The notes under the pieces: generated by a model
What the model was told of the DNA's origin: nothing
Databases searched by the model: none
The model's input: the letters and a program-made list of their open reading frames with translations, nothing else
Made by a program: the position numbers and the translations under genes
From: Streptomyces sp. Je 1-79
GTDB taxonomy: Bacteria > Actinomycetota > Actinomycetes > Streptomycetales > Streptomycetaceae
Direction of reading: 5' to 3'
Assembly: GCF_025195125.1 (NCBI RefSeq)
Contig: NZ_JAMGSL010000009.1
Coordinates: 287,720-351,719, forward strand
Length of the DNA: 64,000 bases
Part shown: one piece after another, positions 1-8,854 of the stretch
How positions within the stretch are numbered: the first letter of the stretch is position 1
Layout of the letters: every line of letters begins with the position of its first letter

Positions 1-127
1 CCGCAACGGGAGAACTACGTAGCGCCACCCCCTCCGTTCGGGTGAATCTGCCCCTCTGACCTGCCCCTCCGAGGGGCGTGCGCCGTTGCACCCGACGGCG
101 CACGTGGGTGCGTCCGAACGAGCAGAA

Positions 128-165
128 GGCCGGCGCGCCACCCCTGGAAGGGGGGCGCGCCGGCC
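128..165. terminator. Hairpin terminator downstream of first chaplin
   Basis: A 12-bp perfect arm (GGCCGGCGCGCC) plus inner C/G pairs closes a loop of about 5 nt just beyond the chaplin stop codon. No long T run follows, as is usual for high-GC terminators. Confidence 0.75.
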
Positions 166-194
166 TCGGAAGGACCACGATCCGGCGTGCGAGA

Positions 195-434
195 TCAGAA
201 GTTGGCGCAGGTGTTGCCGAAGGCGGGGTTCAGGGCGCCGATGACGCTGACCGTGTTGCCGCAGAGGTTGACCGGCACGTGGACCGGGACCTGGACGACG
301 TTGCCGGACAGGACGCCGGGAGACTTCACGGCCGCGCCCTCGGCCAGGGAGTCGGCAGCGGCGACACCGGTGGCACCCGCGACGGACGCGGCGACACCCA
401 CGGACAGGACTACAGCCTTCGCGATACGGGACAT
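195..434 (-). CDS. Short chaplin (ChpH-like)
   Basis: Small secreted amphipathic protein of 79 residues. A signal peptide of about 27 residues (MSRIAKAVVLSVGVAA..., cut near AAA-DS) is followed by one chaplin domain. The domain shows the family hallmarks SPGVLSGNVVQVPVHVPVN, CGN and NPAFGNTC, with two cysteines that form the intramolecular disulfide in this family. Chaplins assemble into amyloid-like fibrils on aerial hyphae and lower surface tension. The ATG is chosen because it begins a canonical signal peptide and GAGGAG lies 9 nt upstream; longer in-frame starts lack this. The absence of a hydrophobic LAXTG tail marks it as a short chaplin. It is divergent from the DUF3344 gene and close to a polysaccharide operon. 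Confidence 0.95.
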   Translation of the reverse strand: MSRIAKAVVLSVGVAASVAGATGVAAADSLAEGAAVKSPGVLSGNVVQVPVHVPVNLCGNTVSVIGALNPAFGNTCANF

Positions 435-819
435 GGAGAAGCGCTCCTCGATTGTTGACACATCATTGAGACGGCGCGGACGGTTTCGCCCGGCTCCTTC
501 AACAACGCCCCCGCAATTCATCGGTTGCTCTCCCGAACGGGTGACGTTCAACCGATCTTTGGGCCATAAGAGGGTCGTTCGAGCGTGTGGTCGAGGAATG
601 GCGCAACACGCACAACGAGGAAACTGCCGAACAGGTACGGGAGTTAGGGTTTGTGAGCATCTAATGCTTACTATCGCCCGACGTCGGGGTTATAACGTTC
701 CCGAACGTCACCTACGGTCCAGCCGCGCGGACATCCTTTTCGCACGGTCGACATCTTCTTCTTCTCTCCCGGTCATCACGGGTGTTCCCTTGCTTCTCTC
801 ATCAAAGCGGAGAACCTGT
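435..819. other. Divergent intergenic region between chaplin and DUF3344 gene
   Basis: This 385-bp stretch holds no convincing gene. It is less GC-rich than its surroundings and must contain the promoters of both divergent genes. On the plus strand TTACTA (668-673) and TATAAC (691-696), 17 bp apart, are a possible promoter. Two palindromes overlap that area and are listed separately. Confidence 0.6.
677..708. promoter_or_regulatory. Pair of palindromes, candidate operators
   Basis: CCCGACGTCGGG (677-688) is a perfect 12-bp palindrome. ACGTTC-CC-GAACGT (695-708) is a second dyad with a 2-bp centre. They flank a TATAAC box that could be the -10 of the downstream secreted-protein gene, a position suited to a dimeric repressor. 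The identity of the regulator is unknown. Confidence 0.4.
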
Positions 820-1887
820 ATGCGGAATTCAGCGGTTCGTGCTGTGCGCCGCGGTCTGTTGTGCGCCCTGTCGTGTGCGGCCCTGTCCGCCGCGCTGCCG
901 GCCGCCTCCCTCGCCGCGCCCCACCCCAAGGAAGCCCCCCGCGTCCCCTTCGCCCCGCGGTACCAGACGGTCCAGCACGGGGGGATCGTGCGTGCCGCCA
1001 ACACCTCGGCCACCGCCGGCAAGGACGCCAAGGGTGCCGGAACGCGCAACGACGGCTTCGCCATCGGGTACGTCGACGTCGACAGCGACCCCAACACGTA
1101 CAACTCCAGCAGCGCCGAAGTCCGTGTCCCCGAGGGCTCCCGCGTCAGCTACGCCCGTCTCTACTGGGGCGGGAACCTGAAGGTCGGCGAGCAGAAGCCG
1201 CACAAGGACAACGGCCGGGTCCTGGTCTCCGAACCCGGGGGCCGGTACAAGGCGGTCCTCGCCGACTCCACGATCGGCCACCGGACGGCGGACGGCGCCG
1301 ACGCCTTCCAGGCCTCCGCGGACGTCACCGAACTCGTCCGCCACGCCCGGAACGGGCTGTGGACGGTGGCCCAGGTCAATGTGGCGATGGGCCGTTCGGC
1401 GGTGGGTGGATGGGGCGGCTGGACGCTGGTCGTCGCGTACGAGAACACCGCCGAGCCACTGCGCCGACTGGCCCTCTGGGACGGCTTCGAAACCGTCGGT
1501 CCGCGCAGCGGTGAGCTGCGGGTCCCGCTGGGGGAAACGGCGCTTCCGGAGGGTGCTTCGGGACAACTCGGAGTGGTCGCCTACGACGGTGACCTCGGAA
1601 CTCGCGGGGATTACCTCGCGGCGGAGACGGGCCGGTCGGAGAGTTTCCCGATCTCGGATTCCGCCAATTCCGCGGACGACGTGATGAACTCCAGCATCAC
1701 CGATTTCGGCGCCGGTCGTATCGAACGACTTCCGGCTCATCAGAACACCCTGGGGTACGACTCCGACGTCTTCGATCTGGGGGGTGCCCTGCGCCATGGA
1801 GCCGACCGATTCCACGTCCGCTTCGGCTCCCGGCAGGACACCGTCTGGCTCGGAGCGCTCTTCCTCCAGGCGGACGTCCGGCGCTGA
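820..1887 (+). CDS. Secreted DUF3344-type surface protein
   Basis: 355-residue predicted secreted protein. Residues 1-33 form a signal peptide (arginine-rich start, hydrophobic core, ALPAASLAA cleavage region). The mature part carries motifs I associate with DUF3344: NSSSAEVRVPEGS near residue 96, YARLYWGG (111-118), and GGWGGWTLVVAYEN (196-209). No sortase motif or C-terminal membrane anchor is visible, so it is probably released or loosely wall-bound. Molecular function is unknown; the all-beta look suggests a structural or adhesive role. The ATG was chosen for the signal peptide start and an upstream AGCGGAGA. It precedes the polysaccharide operon on the same strand, only 1 nt from the next start, so it may be its first gene. 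Confidence 0.8.
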   Translation: MRNSAVRAVRRGLLCALSCAALSAALPAASLAAPHPKEAPRVPFAPRYQTVQHGGIVRAANTSATAGKDAKGAGTRNDGFAIGYVDVDSDPNTYNSSSAEVRVPEGSRVSYARLYWGGNLKVGEQKPHKDNGRVLVSEPGGRYKAVLADSTIGHRTADGADAFQASADVTELVRHARNGLWTVAQVNVAMGRSAVGGWGGWTLVVAYENTAEPLRRLALWDGFETVGPRSGELRVPLGETALPEGASGQLGVVAYDGDLGTRGDYLAAETGRSESFPISDSANSADDVMNSSITDFGAGRIERLPAHQNTLGYDSDVFDLGGALRHGADRFHVRFGSRQDTVWLGALFLQADVRR

Positions 1888-1888
1888 C

Positions 1889-3025
1889 GTGCGTTCCTTC
1901 TCCGTTCTCCACGCGGTCCAGCCCGGTGACGGCGGGGTCGCGCGGGTCGTCGTCGACCTCGTGCGCGCCCAGCTCGACGCCGGGCTGCGGGTCGCCGTCG
2001 CGTGCCCGCCCGGCACGTCACTGGCCGCGGCCGTCCACGCCGAGGGCGCGGACCTGTTCGCCTGGCGGGCCGGGCGCGACCCGGGCCCCCGCCTGGTCCG
2101 CGAGACCCGCGACCTCGCGCGGGTGATCCGTACGGTCCGCCCCGCGCTGGTCCACGCGCACAGCGCCAAGGCCGGGCTGTGCGCCCGGCTCGCCCTGCGC
2201 GGGCGGGTCCCGACGGTCTACCAGCCGCACGCCTGGTCGTTCGAGGCGGTCGACGGCACGGTCGCCGCGCTGGCGCGCCGCTGGGAGGCATGGGCGGCGC
2301 GCTGGACGCACCGGATCGTCTGCGTCAGCGAGGCGGAACGCCGTACCGGCGAGGCCGCCGGTGTCCGGGCGCCCTGGTCGGTCATCCACAACGGTGTGGA
2401 CGTGGCGCGGTTCGCGGGGCCGGCGACGGCCGGGGCGGAGCCCGTCGCCGACGGCTCCGCCGCCGGACCCACCGTCGTCTGCGTCGGGCGGCTCTGCCGG
2501 CAGAAGGGGCAGGACGTCCTGCTCGCCGCCTGGCCCGCCGTACTCGATCTCGTTCCCACCGCCCGGCTCGTGCTGGTCGGCGACGGGCCCGACGGGGAGC
2601 GGCTGCGGGCCGCGGCTCCGCCGTCCGTGCGTCTCACCGGTGCCGTCGACGACACCGCGCCCTGGTACCGGGCTGCCGATCTCGTCGTCCTGCCGTCCCG
2701 TTGGGAGGGCATGGCGCTCGCGCCCCTGGAGGCGATGGCGAGCGGACGCCCGGTCGTGGTCAGTGACGTGGACGGAGCGCGCGAGAGCCTGCCGCCCGGC
2801 CACGAACCCCTGTGCCTGGTCCCGCCCGAGGACCCGGCCGCCCTCGCCGCCGCCGTCGGCCGCCTGCTCGGCCGGCCGGAGCTGCGGCGAACCCTGGGCC
2901 GCGAGGCCCACGAACACGTACTCAGCAGATTCGATGTGCGGCGCACCGGCGCGGCCGTCGCGGATGTGTACCGCGAGCTGGCCGGAGTGCGGTGCACCGA
3001 GCACAGAGAGCCGATTTCGCCGTGA
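1889..3025 (+). CDS. GT4-family glycosyltransferase
   Basis: 378-residue retaining glycosyltransferase of GT-B fold (GT4 family). The N-terminal domain carries the glycine-rich GDGGVARVV loop near residue 13 and HAHSAKAG. The C-terminal nucleotide-sugar domain has VCVGRLCRQKGQD and the EX7E element in SRWEGMALAPLEAMASG. It probably transfers a sugar from an NDP donor onto a lipid-linked intermediate at the cytoplasmic face. GTG at 1889 is chosen because it lies 1 nt after the previous stop and begins directly with the beta-strand SFSVLHAV. Its stop overlaps the start of the sugar-phosphate transferase gene (GTGA), implying translational coupling. Donor and acceptor cannot be read from sequence. 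Confidence 0.88.
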   Translation: MRSFSVLHAVQPGDGGVARVVVDLVRAQLDAGLRVAVACPPGTSLAAAVHAEGADLFAWRAGRDPGPRLVRETRDLARVIRTVRPALVHAHSAKAGLCARLALRGRVPTVYQPHAWSFEAVDGTVAALARRWEAWAARWTHRIVCVSEAERRTGEAAGVRAPWSVIHNGVDVARFAGPATAGAEPVADGSAAGPTVVCVGRLCRQKGQDVLLAAWPAVLDLVPTARLVLVGDGPDGERLRAAAPPSVRLTGAVDDTAPWYRAADLVVLPSRWEGMALAPLEAMASGRPVVVSDVDGARESLPPGHEPLCLVPPEDPAALAAAVGRLLGRPELRRTLGREAHEHVLSRFDVRRTGAAVADVYRELAGVRCTEHREPISP

Positions 3026-4467
3026 CTACGGAAAGCACCAGCGTTCCTCCTGCACCGGGCCCCTGGCCCTCGGCGGGCCAGGGCCATTCCCCCGGACTCG
3101 CCTCCCTCGCGCCGCAGCGCGGCCGGTCGGACCGGCTCGCGCTGCCGCCGCGCCGGCCCGCGCCACTGCGGCTCGCCGCCGTACCGCTGATCGCGGCCGA
3201 CGGTCTCGCCGTCCTGGCTGCGGCCGCGCTGCTGCCCGAACCACAGCGCGGCCTCCGGCTGTTCCTGCTGGTCGTCGTGTGCGTGCTCGTGCTAGATGCC
3301 CACGCGGGGCTGCACCGCCCGGCCCGGGCCGGCGCCCTCACGTCCGTACTGGACGAACTGCCCGCGCTCGCCGCGCGCGCCGGGGTCGCCTGGTGCGTGT
3401 CGGCGGCGGCCGTCGCCGCGTTCGCCCCCGCGCTGGCCATCGGCCCGGGCGCGCTCTGCTCGGCGTACGCGACACAGCTCGCCGTCGTCTGCCTGGCCCG
3501 CGCCGCGGTGCACGGGCTCAGGCGGCGCAGGGCGAGGGCGCATCCGCGCTCCGCGCTGGTCGTCGGCGGTCCGGCCGCCGCGCGCAGGTTCGCGGCGGCG
3601 CTCGCGCAGCACCCGGAGTACGGCATCCGGCCGGTCGGGATCGTCGGTTCGCGGCCGGACGGGGAGCCCGGGCTTCCGGTCCTCTCCTCGGCCGAGGAGA
3701 TCCACCGGGCGGTCATCCAGAACACCGTCCGCGACGCCGTGTTCCTGACCGACGACAGCAGTCTGGTGACGCTCTTCCAGCACTACGGCTGCACCACCTG
3801 GCGGGTGGGCGACCGGGACCAGGGCGGACCGATGGGCGACCACCTGTGGGGGTACGCCTGCCGCCGGATGGTCCCGCTCGGCGAGCGCCGCGGGCAGGCC
3901 GCGAAGCGCGCGCTGGACGTGGCCCTGGCCGGTCCCGCGCTCGCCCTCGCCCTGCCCGTACTCCTGCTGTGCGCGCTGGCGGTGCGGCTCTCCGACGGGC
4001 CCGGGGTGCTCTTCCGGCAGGAGCGGGTGGGGCAGAACGGGCGGCTGTTCACGCTGCTGAAGTTCCGTACGCTGCGCCCGGCCGACGAGACCGAGTCGGC
4101 GACCCGGTGGAGCGTCGCCCACGACCGGCGGATGAGCGCGGTCGGCGGCTTCCTGCGGAAGTCCTCGCTGGACGAGCTGCCGCAGCTGTGGAACGTACTG
4201 CGCGGGGACATGAGCCTGGTCGGGCCGAGGCCCGAACGGCCGTACTTCGTCACGCAGTTCAGCCGGATCCACACCGGTTACGCGGACCGCCACCGGATGC
4301 CGGTCGGGCTGACCGGTCTGGCGCAGGTGCACGGGCTGCGCGGCGACACGTCCATCGAGGACCGCTGCCGCTTCGACAACCACTACATCGACCACTGGTC
4401 GCTCTGGCAGGACGTCCGGATCCTGCTGCGGACCGCGGCCGGGCTGGTCCGACCGGCGGGGAGCTGA
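3022..4467 (+). CDS. Polyprenyl-phosphate sugar transferase (initiating enzyme)
   Basis: 481-residue polyisoprenyl-phosphate hexose-1-phosphate transferase of the WbaP/CpsE type. It would start repeat-unit synthesis by moving a sugar-1-phosphate onto undecaprenyl phosphate. There are about four N-terminal membrane segments (residues 52-165), a nucleotide-binding-like soluble region (LVVGGPAAARRF near 180), a further membrane hairpin (298-322), and the catalytic bacterial sugar transferase domain. The latter shows FRQERVGQNG, LKFRT, SSLDELPQLWNVLRGDMS and LVGPRPERP. GTG overlaps the upstream stop by GTGA; the stop in turn overlaps the next ATG. This enzyme defines the cluster as Wzx/Wzy-like rather than ABC-dependent. 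Confidence 0.92.
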   Translation: MTTESTSVPPAPGPWPSAGQGHSPGLASLAPQRGRSDRLALPPRRPAPLRLAAVPLIAADGLAVLAAAALLPEPQRGLRLFLLVVVCVLVLDAHAGLHRPARAGALTSVLDELPALAARAGVAWCVSAAAVAAFAPALAIGPGALCSAYATQLAVVCLARAAVHGLRRRRARAHPRSALVVGGPAAARRFAAALAQHPEYGIRPVGIVGSRPDGEPGLPVLSSAEEIHRAVIQNTVRDAVFLTDDSSLVTLFQHYGCTTWRVGDRDQGGPMGDHLWGYACRRMVPLGERRGQAAKRALDVALAGPALALALPVLLLCALAVRLSDGPGVLFRQERVGQNGRLFTLLKFRTLRPADETESATRWSVAHDRRMSAVGGFLRKSSLDELPQLWNVLRGDMSLVGPRPERPYFVTQFSRIHTGYADRHRMPVGLTGLAQVHGLRGDTSIEDRCRFDNHYIDHWSLWQDVRILLRTAAGLVRPAGS

Positions 4468-5771
4468 TGATGGCGACAGCGGCTGCGGTGCTGCCCGGGG
4501 CGGGGTCCGGAACCGGCGTACGGGACTGGGCGCGGCGGGCCGGGGCGCTGTCCCCGGTCCTGGCGGTGATCGCGCTGCTGCTCGTCCCGGGCGGCGGCGG
4601 CGCGGAGGGCGGCACCGGCGGTACGGGAACGGTCGCGGACGCGGCCTCGGGGCTGCTCGTGCTGGTCTGCCTGGTGCGGGTGGTCCGCAGCGGGGCCCGG
4701 CCGTTGAGCCGCGCGGCGGCGGTCGTGATCGGGCTGCCGGTGCTCGGCATCTGTCTGGCGGCGATCACCTCGAACGATCCCGCGGCGAGCCTGCCGGGCG
4801 TGGCCCGCTACGTCCAGGTCTTCGTGCTCGTCCCGGCGGCCGTGCTGCTGATGATCCGCGACCGGCGGGACTTCGCGGTGGTCGCGTGGGCGCTCGTGGG
4901 GCTGGCGCTGCTCCAGGGCGCGGTCGGGGTCACGCAGTACCTGACCGGGACGGGCGCGTCGTACCAGGGCGAGGACATCCGGGCGGTGGGGACCTTCGGG
5001 CCGACGGACGTGATGGGGATGGCGACGGTCGTCTCGTACGGCCTGGTCATCGTCGTCGGGATCGCGCTGGGGAGCGGGCGGGGACGGACGCGGAGCGCCG
5101 CGCTGGTCTGCGCGGGTCTGCTCTTCCTGCCGTTGGTCCTCTCCTTCAGCCGGGGCGCCTGGATCGCGACGGTACTGGCGGTCGCGATCCAGCTGGCCCT
5201 GTCGGGGCTGCGGCGGGCGGGGCGGGTGGCGCTCGTGGTGGGTGCGCTCGCCGTGGTCCTGGTCGGCGGGCTCGGGGTGGGCTCGGCGATGGTGAAGGAG
5301 CGGGTCAGCAGCATCACGCAGGTGGCCGGGGCGCCGGACCAGTCGGTGACGGACCGGTACACGATGTGGGCGGCGGCCGGGCGGATGTGGCGGTCGGACC
5401 CGCTGACGGGGGTGGGGCTGAAGGGCTTCCCGGCCTACCGCGACTCGCACGCCTCGGTGGCGCTGTCGTCCGGGAGCGACACGGCGGGCGCGGGGGCGGC
5501 GTTCCGCCGCCAGCCGCTGCTCTCGCCGCACAACATGTACCTGCTGGTCCTCAGCGAGCAGGGCCTGCTGGGGCTGCTGGCCCTGGCGGGCAGCTGGGCG
5601 GCGCTGCTGGTGGGGGCGGTGCGGCGGCTCGGTCTTGTCGCGATCGGCCTGCTGTCGTGGCAGCTCATCGACTTCTTCTACGCGGACATCGGGGGCCCTT
5701 CGACGGTCCTGATGTCGGTCGTCCTCGGTCTCGCGGCCTGGTGGTCGCTGACGGAGGTGAAACGTGCGTGA
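4467..5771 (+). CDS. O-antigen ligase/Wzy-like polysaccharide polymerase
   Basis: 434-residue polytopic membrane protein with about 10-12 hydrophobic segments. A large extracytoplasmic loop carries the O-antigen ligase/Wzy_C-type features FSRGAWIA, GVGLKGFPAYRDSH and PHNMYLLVLSEQGLLGLL. By family it should polymerise lipid-linked repeat units on the outer face of the membrane. A ligase role is possible, but in an operon with an initiating transferase and a flippase a polymerase is the better fit. The ATG overlaps the preceding TGA (TGATG). The coding end overlaps the flippase start by 8 nt. Confidence 0.85.
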   Translation: MMATAAAVLPGAGSGTGVRDWARRAGALSPVLAVIALLLVPGGGGAEGGTGGTGTVADAASGLLVLVCLVRVVRSGARPLSRAAAVVIGLPVLGICLAAITSNDPAASLPGVARYVQVFVLVPAAVLLMIRDRRDFAVVAWALVGLALLQGAVGVTQYLTGTGASYQGEDIRAVGTFGPTDVMGMATVVSYGLVIVVGIALGSGRGRTRSAALVCAGLLFLPLVLSFSRGAWIATVLAVAIQLALSGLRRAGRVALVVGALAVVLVGGLGVGSAMVKERVSSITQVAGAPDQSVTDRYTMWAAAGRMWRSDPLTGVGLKGFPAYRDSHASVALSSGSDTAGAGAAFRRQPLLSPHNMYLLVLSEQGLLGLLALAGSWAALLVGAVRRLGLVAIGLLSWQLIDFFYADIGGPSTVLMSVVLGLAAWWSLTEVKRA

Positions 5772-8079
5772 CCCGTGGGGCGGGGAGCCCGAGTCCACGG
5801 ACCGGGTCCCGTCTCCGGAGGGCCCCGGGGCCGCGGGCAGGCCTGTATGGGCGGACCCGTGGCCCATGCCCGACCTTCCCGCGGGTGGCCGACGCTGGGC
5901 GGGAACGACGTCCCCGGTCCCGAACCCCCCGGTGCGCCGCTTGCCGGGAGCCCAGGGCCCACCGCCGTACGGCGGACCCGTCGTGTCCGGCGCGCCGGGA
6001 GCCCAGGCCCCCCCGCCGTACGGCGGACCCGTCGCGCCCCGCACACCGGGGCCCCAGGGCCCCCCGCCGTACGGCGGACCCGTCGCGTCCGGCGCGCCGG
6101 GGGTCGACGGGCATCTCCCCCCGTCCGTCCCCCCGGTGCCGCCCCGCCCGCCCTACGGCGAAGCCGGCGGCTCGGCGTGGACCGACGCCCGGGCCGGACT
6201 GACGGACACGGACGAGCAGCTTCTCCGCCACCGGCCGCAGGCCGGGCCCCGGGCCCGCGGGCCGTACGCCGAGGCCGGGGGCCCGGCGGCACGCCCCGGC
6301 GGCCACCCGGCCGCGACGGCGGTCCAACCGGCCGCTCACCGCGCGGCCGACGGTCCGGCTGCGGCGGAGCACCCCGGCGACCGGAGGCCCCGCCCGTCAC
6401 GTGACCAGGGCGCCCCGGCCCCGCGGCGCGCTCGGCACAGGGCGCCGAAGTCCGCCGGCTCGGGCGGGTTCCTCAGGCGAGCCGCCGCAGTGACCGCCGG
6501 ACTCACCGCCGCGGGGGCCGTGCTCGGACTCGTACGGGACCAGAGCCTGGCGCACTATTTCGGCGCCGGGGCCGAGACCGACGCGTTCCTCGTCGCCTGG
6601 ACCGTGCCCGAGTTCGCGTCCACGCTCCTCATCGAGGACGCGATGGCCCTCATCCTCGTGCCCGCGTTCAGCCGCGCCCTCACCCGGCGCGGCGCCGTCC
6701 GCGCGCTCGTCCGCTCCACCCTGCCCCGACTCGCCCTCGCCATGTCCGCCCTCGCCGGGATCCTGGTGCTCGCCGCGCCGCTCCTCGTCTCCGCCCTCGC
6801 GCCCGGACTTCCCGACCCCCGGCTCGCCGTCGACTGCACCCGGCTGACCGCGACCTGCGTGCTGACCTTCGCGCTCGCCGGCTACTGCTCCGCCGCCCTG
6901 CGCGCCCACGGCTCCTTCCTCCCTCCGGCCGCCATCTACGTCGCGTACAACGTCGGCATCATCGGCACGATCGTGGTGCTGCGGGAGCCCTTCGGCGTAC
7001 GGGCCGCAGCCGCCGGAGTCGCCGTCGGCGGCGTGCTGATGGTGGCGGTCCAGGCGCCGTACCTCGTCCGGGAGCTACGCGGCCGGAAGCACGTGCCGAA
7101 CGGCGAACCGGCCGGCGACTCCCGCCTGCTCGTCCTCGGCCTCATCGCACCCGTGATCGCCTTCACCGTCTCCCGCCAGTCCCAGATCCTCATCGAGCGC
7201 TTCCTCGCCGCGCCGCTCCCCTCCGGCGCCATCTCGCATCTGAACTACGCGCAGAAGGTCGCGCAGATGCCGATGATCCTCTCGCTGATGCTGTGCACGG
7301 TCAGCTTCCCCGTCGTCGCCCGGGCCATGGCGTCGGGCGACGCGGACGGCGCGCGCCGCCGTGTCGAGCGGGACCTGCTGCTCGCCGCCGTCGTCGTCCT
7401 CATCGGCACCTCGATCGTCATCGCCGCCGCCCCGCAGATCGTCGAAGTCCTCTTCCAGCGCGGGGCCTTCGACCGCGACGACACCGCCGCGACCGCCGCC
7501 GTGATGCGCGTCTACGCCCTCGGCCTGCTCGGCCAGACGACGGTCGGGACACTGGTCCGCTGCTACTTCTCCGCCTCCCGCCCCCTCTGGTACCCGGCCG
7601 CCGCCATGGCCGCCGGTCTCGCCGTGACCGCCGTCGCCGGAGTCGTCGGCGCCGGGCTGTGGGGCGCCGTCGGCATCGCCGCCGCCAACGCCCTCGGGAT
7701 CACGCTCACCGCCGTGCTGATGCTGCTCGGCGCCCACCGCCAGGCCATCCCGGTCCGGGTCCGCCACCTCGGCGAGGGGTTGCTGCGGCTGGCCACCGCG
7801 GCCGCCTGGGCCACCGCCGCCGGCTGGCTCTGCTCGGTCCTGATCGACTCCGCGCTCCTCTCCCTCGCCGTCGCGGCCGTGGTCTGCGTCTCCGTCTTCC
7901 TGGTCTTCATCGCCTGCGCCGCCCGTGCGCCCGACATCCCACCCCTCACCCGCACCGCATCACGGAGGCTCGCCCATGCCCGCTGCCACGGCGCCCCGCA
8001 CCGCCGCGATCCGTCGACTGCTGCCGAAGCCGCCCCCGTGGGTGGTGATGTACCACTCGATCGCCGACACCACGGATGA
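5764..8079 (+). CDS. MurJ/Wzx-type lipid-linked oligosaccharide flippase
   Basis: 771-residue MATE/MVF-superfamily transporter. Residues 1-233 are a soluble Pro/Gly-rich extension with three 17-residue repeats built on PPPYGGPV. From about 234 comes the 14-helix core typical of MurJ: GFLRRAAAVTAGLTAAGAVLGLVRDQ, then GAGAETDAFLVAWTVPE and FQRGAFDRDDT (the R-G-F motif of MurJ). In this operon it probably flips the undecaprenyl-linked repeat unit; paralogy to lipid II flippase means a peptidoglycan role cannot be excluded. The start GTG overlaps the polymerase gene. The frame stays open 104 nt into the next gene, so the last 35 residues are out-of-frame deacetylase sequence. That is either a real long overlap or a small frameshift near 7940. 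Confidence 0.85.
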   Translation: MRDPWGGEPESTDRVPSPEGPGAAGRPVWADPWPMPDLPAGGRRWAGTTSPVPNPPVRRLPGAQGPPPYGGPVVSGAPGAQAPPPYGGPVAPRTPGPQGPPPYGGPVASGAPGVDGHLPPSVPPVPPRPPYGEAGGSAWTDARAGLTDTDEQLLRHRPQAGPRARGPYAEAGGPAARPGGHPAATAVQPAAHRAADGPAAAEHPGDRRPRPSRDQGAPAPRRARHRAPKSAGSGGFLRRAAAVTAGLTAAGAVLGLVRDQSLAHYFGAGAETDAFLVAWTVPEFASTLLIEDAMALILVPAFSRALTRRGAVRALVRSTLPRLALAMSALAGILVLAAPLLVSALAPGLPDPRLAVDCTRLTATCVLTFALAGYCSAALRAHGSFLPPAAIYVAYNVGIIGTIVVLREPFGVRAAAAGVAVGGVLMVAVQAPYLVRELRGRKHVPNGEPAGDSRLLVLGLIAPVIAFTVSRQSQILIERFLAAPLPSGAISHLNYAQKVAQMPMILSLMLCTVSFPVVARAMASGDADGARRRVERDLLLAAVVVLIGTSIVIAAAPQIVEVLFQRGAFDRDDTAATAAVMRVYALGLLGQTTVGTLVRCYFSASRPLWYPAAAMAAGLAVTAVAGVVGAGLWGAVGIAAANALGITLTAVLMLLGAHRQAIPVRVRHLGEGLLRLATAAAWATAAGWLCSVLIDSALLSLAVAAVVCVSVFLVFIACAARAPDIPPLTRTASRRLAHARCHGAPHRRDPSTAAEAAPVGGDVPLDRRHHG
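5956..6108 (+). repeat. Three 51-bp tandem repeats in flippase N-terminus
   Basis: Three consecutive 51-bp units each encode 17 residues beginning G/A-PPPYGGPV. The unit core CCGCCGTACGGCGGACCCGT is nearly identical in all three copies and is itself self-complementary (CCGCCGTACGGCGG). Confidence 0.9.
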
Positions 8080-8854
8080 TCCCTACCGGGTGACCGTCTC
8101 CCCCGTACGCTTCGCCCGGCAACTGCACTGGCTGAACGACCGGGGGCTGCGCGGTGTCTCCGTGCGCGAGCTGCTCGCCGCGAGAGCCGCGGGCCGCGCG
8201 AAGGGGCTCGTCGGCCTCACCTTCGACGACGGGTACGCCGACTTCGTCGAATCGGCCCTCCCCCTGCTGCGCCGCCACGGCTTCACCGCCACCGTCTACG
8301 TCCTACCCGGCCGCATCGGCGGCGAGAACGCCTGGGACGGCGACGGCCCGCGCAAGCCGCTGCTGACGGAGGACGGGATCCTGCGCGTCTCCGAGGCCGG
8401 CATGGAGATCGGTTCGCACGGTCTGCGGCACGTCTCGCTGCCCACGGTCGACGCCGAGACGCTCGCCGAGGAGACCCGGCGCAGCCGTGAGCTCCTGGAG
8501 GAGATCACGGGCGGCCCGGTGGACGGTTTCTGCTACCCGTACGGGGACGTGGACGCCCGAGCGGTGCGGTCCGTACGCAACGCCGGGTACCGCTACGGCT
8601 GTGCCATCGCCCCGGGCCCGCTGACCTGCGCACACGCGCTGCCCCGGATCCACATCGACGAGCGGGACACCTCCTGGCGCCTGACCGCCAAGCGCCTCCT
8701 GCACCCGCTGCGCCGCCGTCACCCGGGCGACCTCGACAGCGACCTCGACCGCGCCCGCGACCTCGACCTCGACCGCGCCCGCGGCCTCGACCGCGCCCGC
8801 ACCGGCACCGGGGTGCGCGCGGCGGGCCGCGACGTCGTCCGGGAGGCGCCATGA
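7976..8854 (+). CDS. Polysaccharide deacetylase (CE4/NodB)
   Basis: 292-residue carbohydrate esterase family 4 enzyme. Motif 1 TFDDGYAD holds the catalytic base and metal Asp (D84, D85). Motif 2 SHGLRH supplies the metal histidines (H148, H152), and YPYGDVD resembles motif 3. It would remove acetyl groups from N-acetylated sugars of the polymer or its precursor. There is no signal peptide, so the site of action is uncertain. ATG at 7976 is chosen for a GGAGG 7 nt upstream, even though it lies 104 nt inside the flippase frame. The last 40 residues are a low-complexity tail of DLDRAR-type repeats. The stop overlaps the next start (ATGA). Confidence 0.88.
   Translation: MPAATAPRTAAIRRLLPKPPPWVVMYHSIADTTDDPYRVTVSPVRFARQLHWLNDRGLRGVSVRELLAARAAGRAKGLVGLTFDDGYADFVESALPLLRRHGFTATVYVLPGRIGGENAWDGDGPRKPLLTEDGILRVSEAGMEIGSHGLRHVSLPTVDAETLAEETRRSRELLEEITGGPVDGFCYPYGDVDARAVRSVRNAGYRYGCAIAPGPLTCAHALPRIHIDERDTSWRLTAKRLLHPLRRRHPGDLDSDLDRARDLDLDRARGLDRARTGTGVRAAGRDVVREAP
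8728..8805 (+). repeat. Degenerate CTCGACCGCGCC repeat tail
   Basis: The 3' end of the deacetylase gene consists of 6-18 bp units around CTCGACCGCGCCCG, encoding alternating DLD and RAR stretches. This is consistent with slippage expansion in a dispensable tail. Confidence 0.7.

Noticed and set aside
187..819. Long in-frame extension upstream of the DUF3344 gene
   Set aside because: It runs antisense through the chaplin gene and its promoter; the signal peptide begins at 820.
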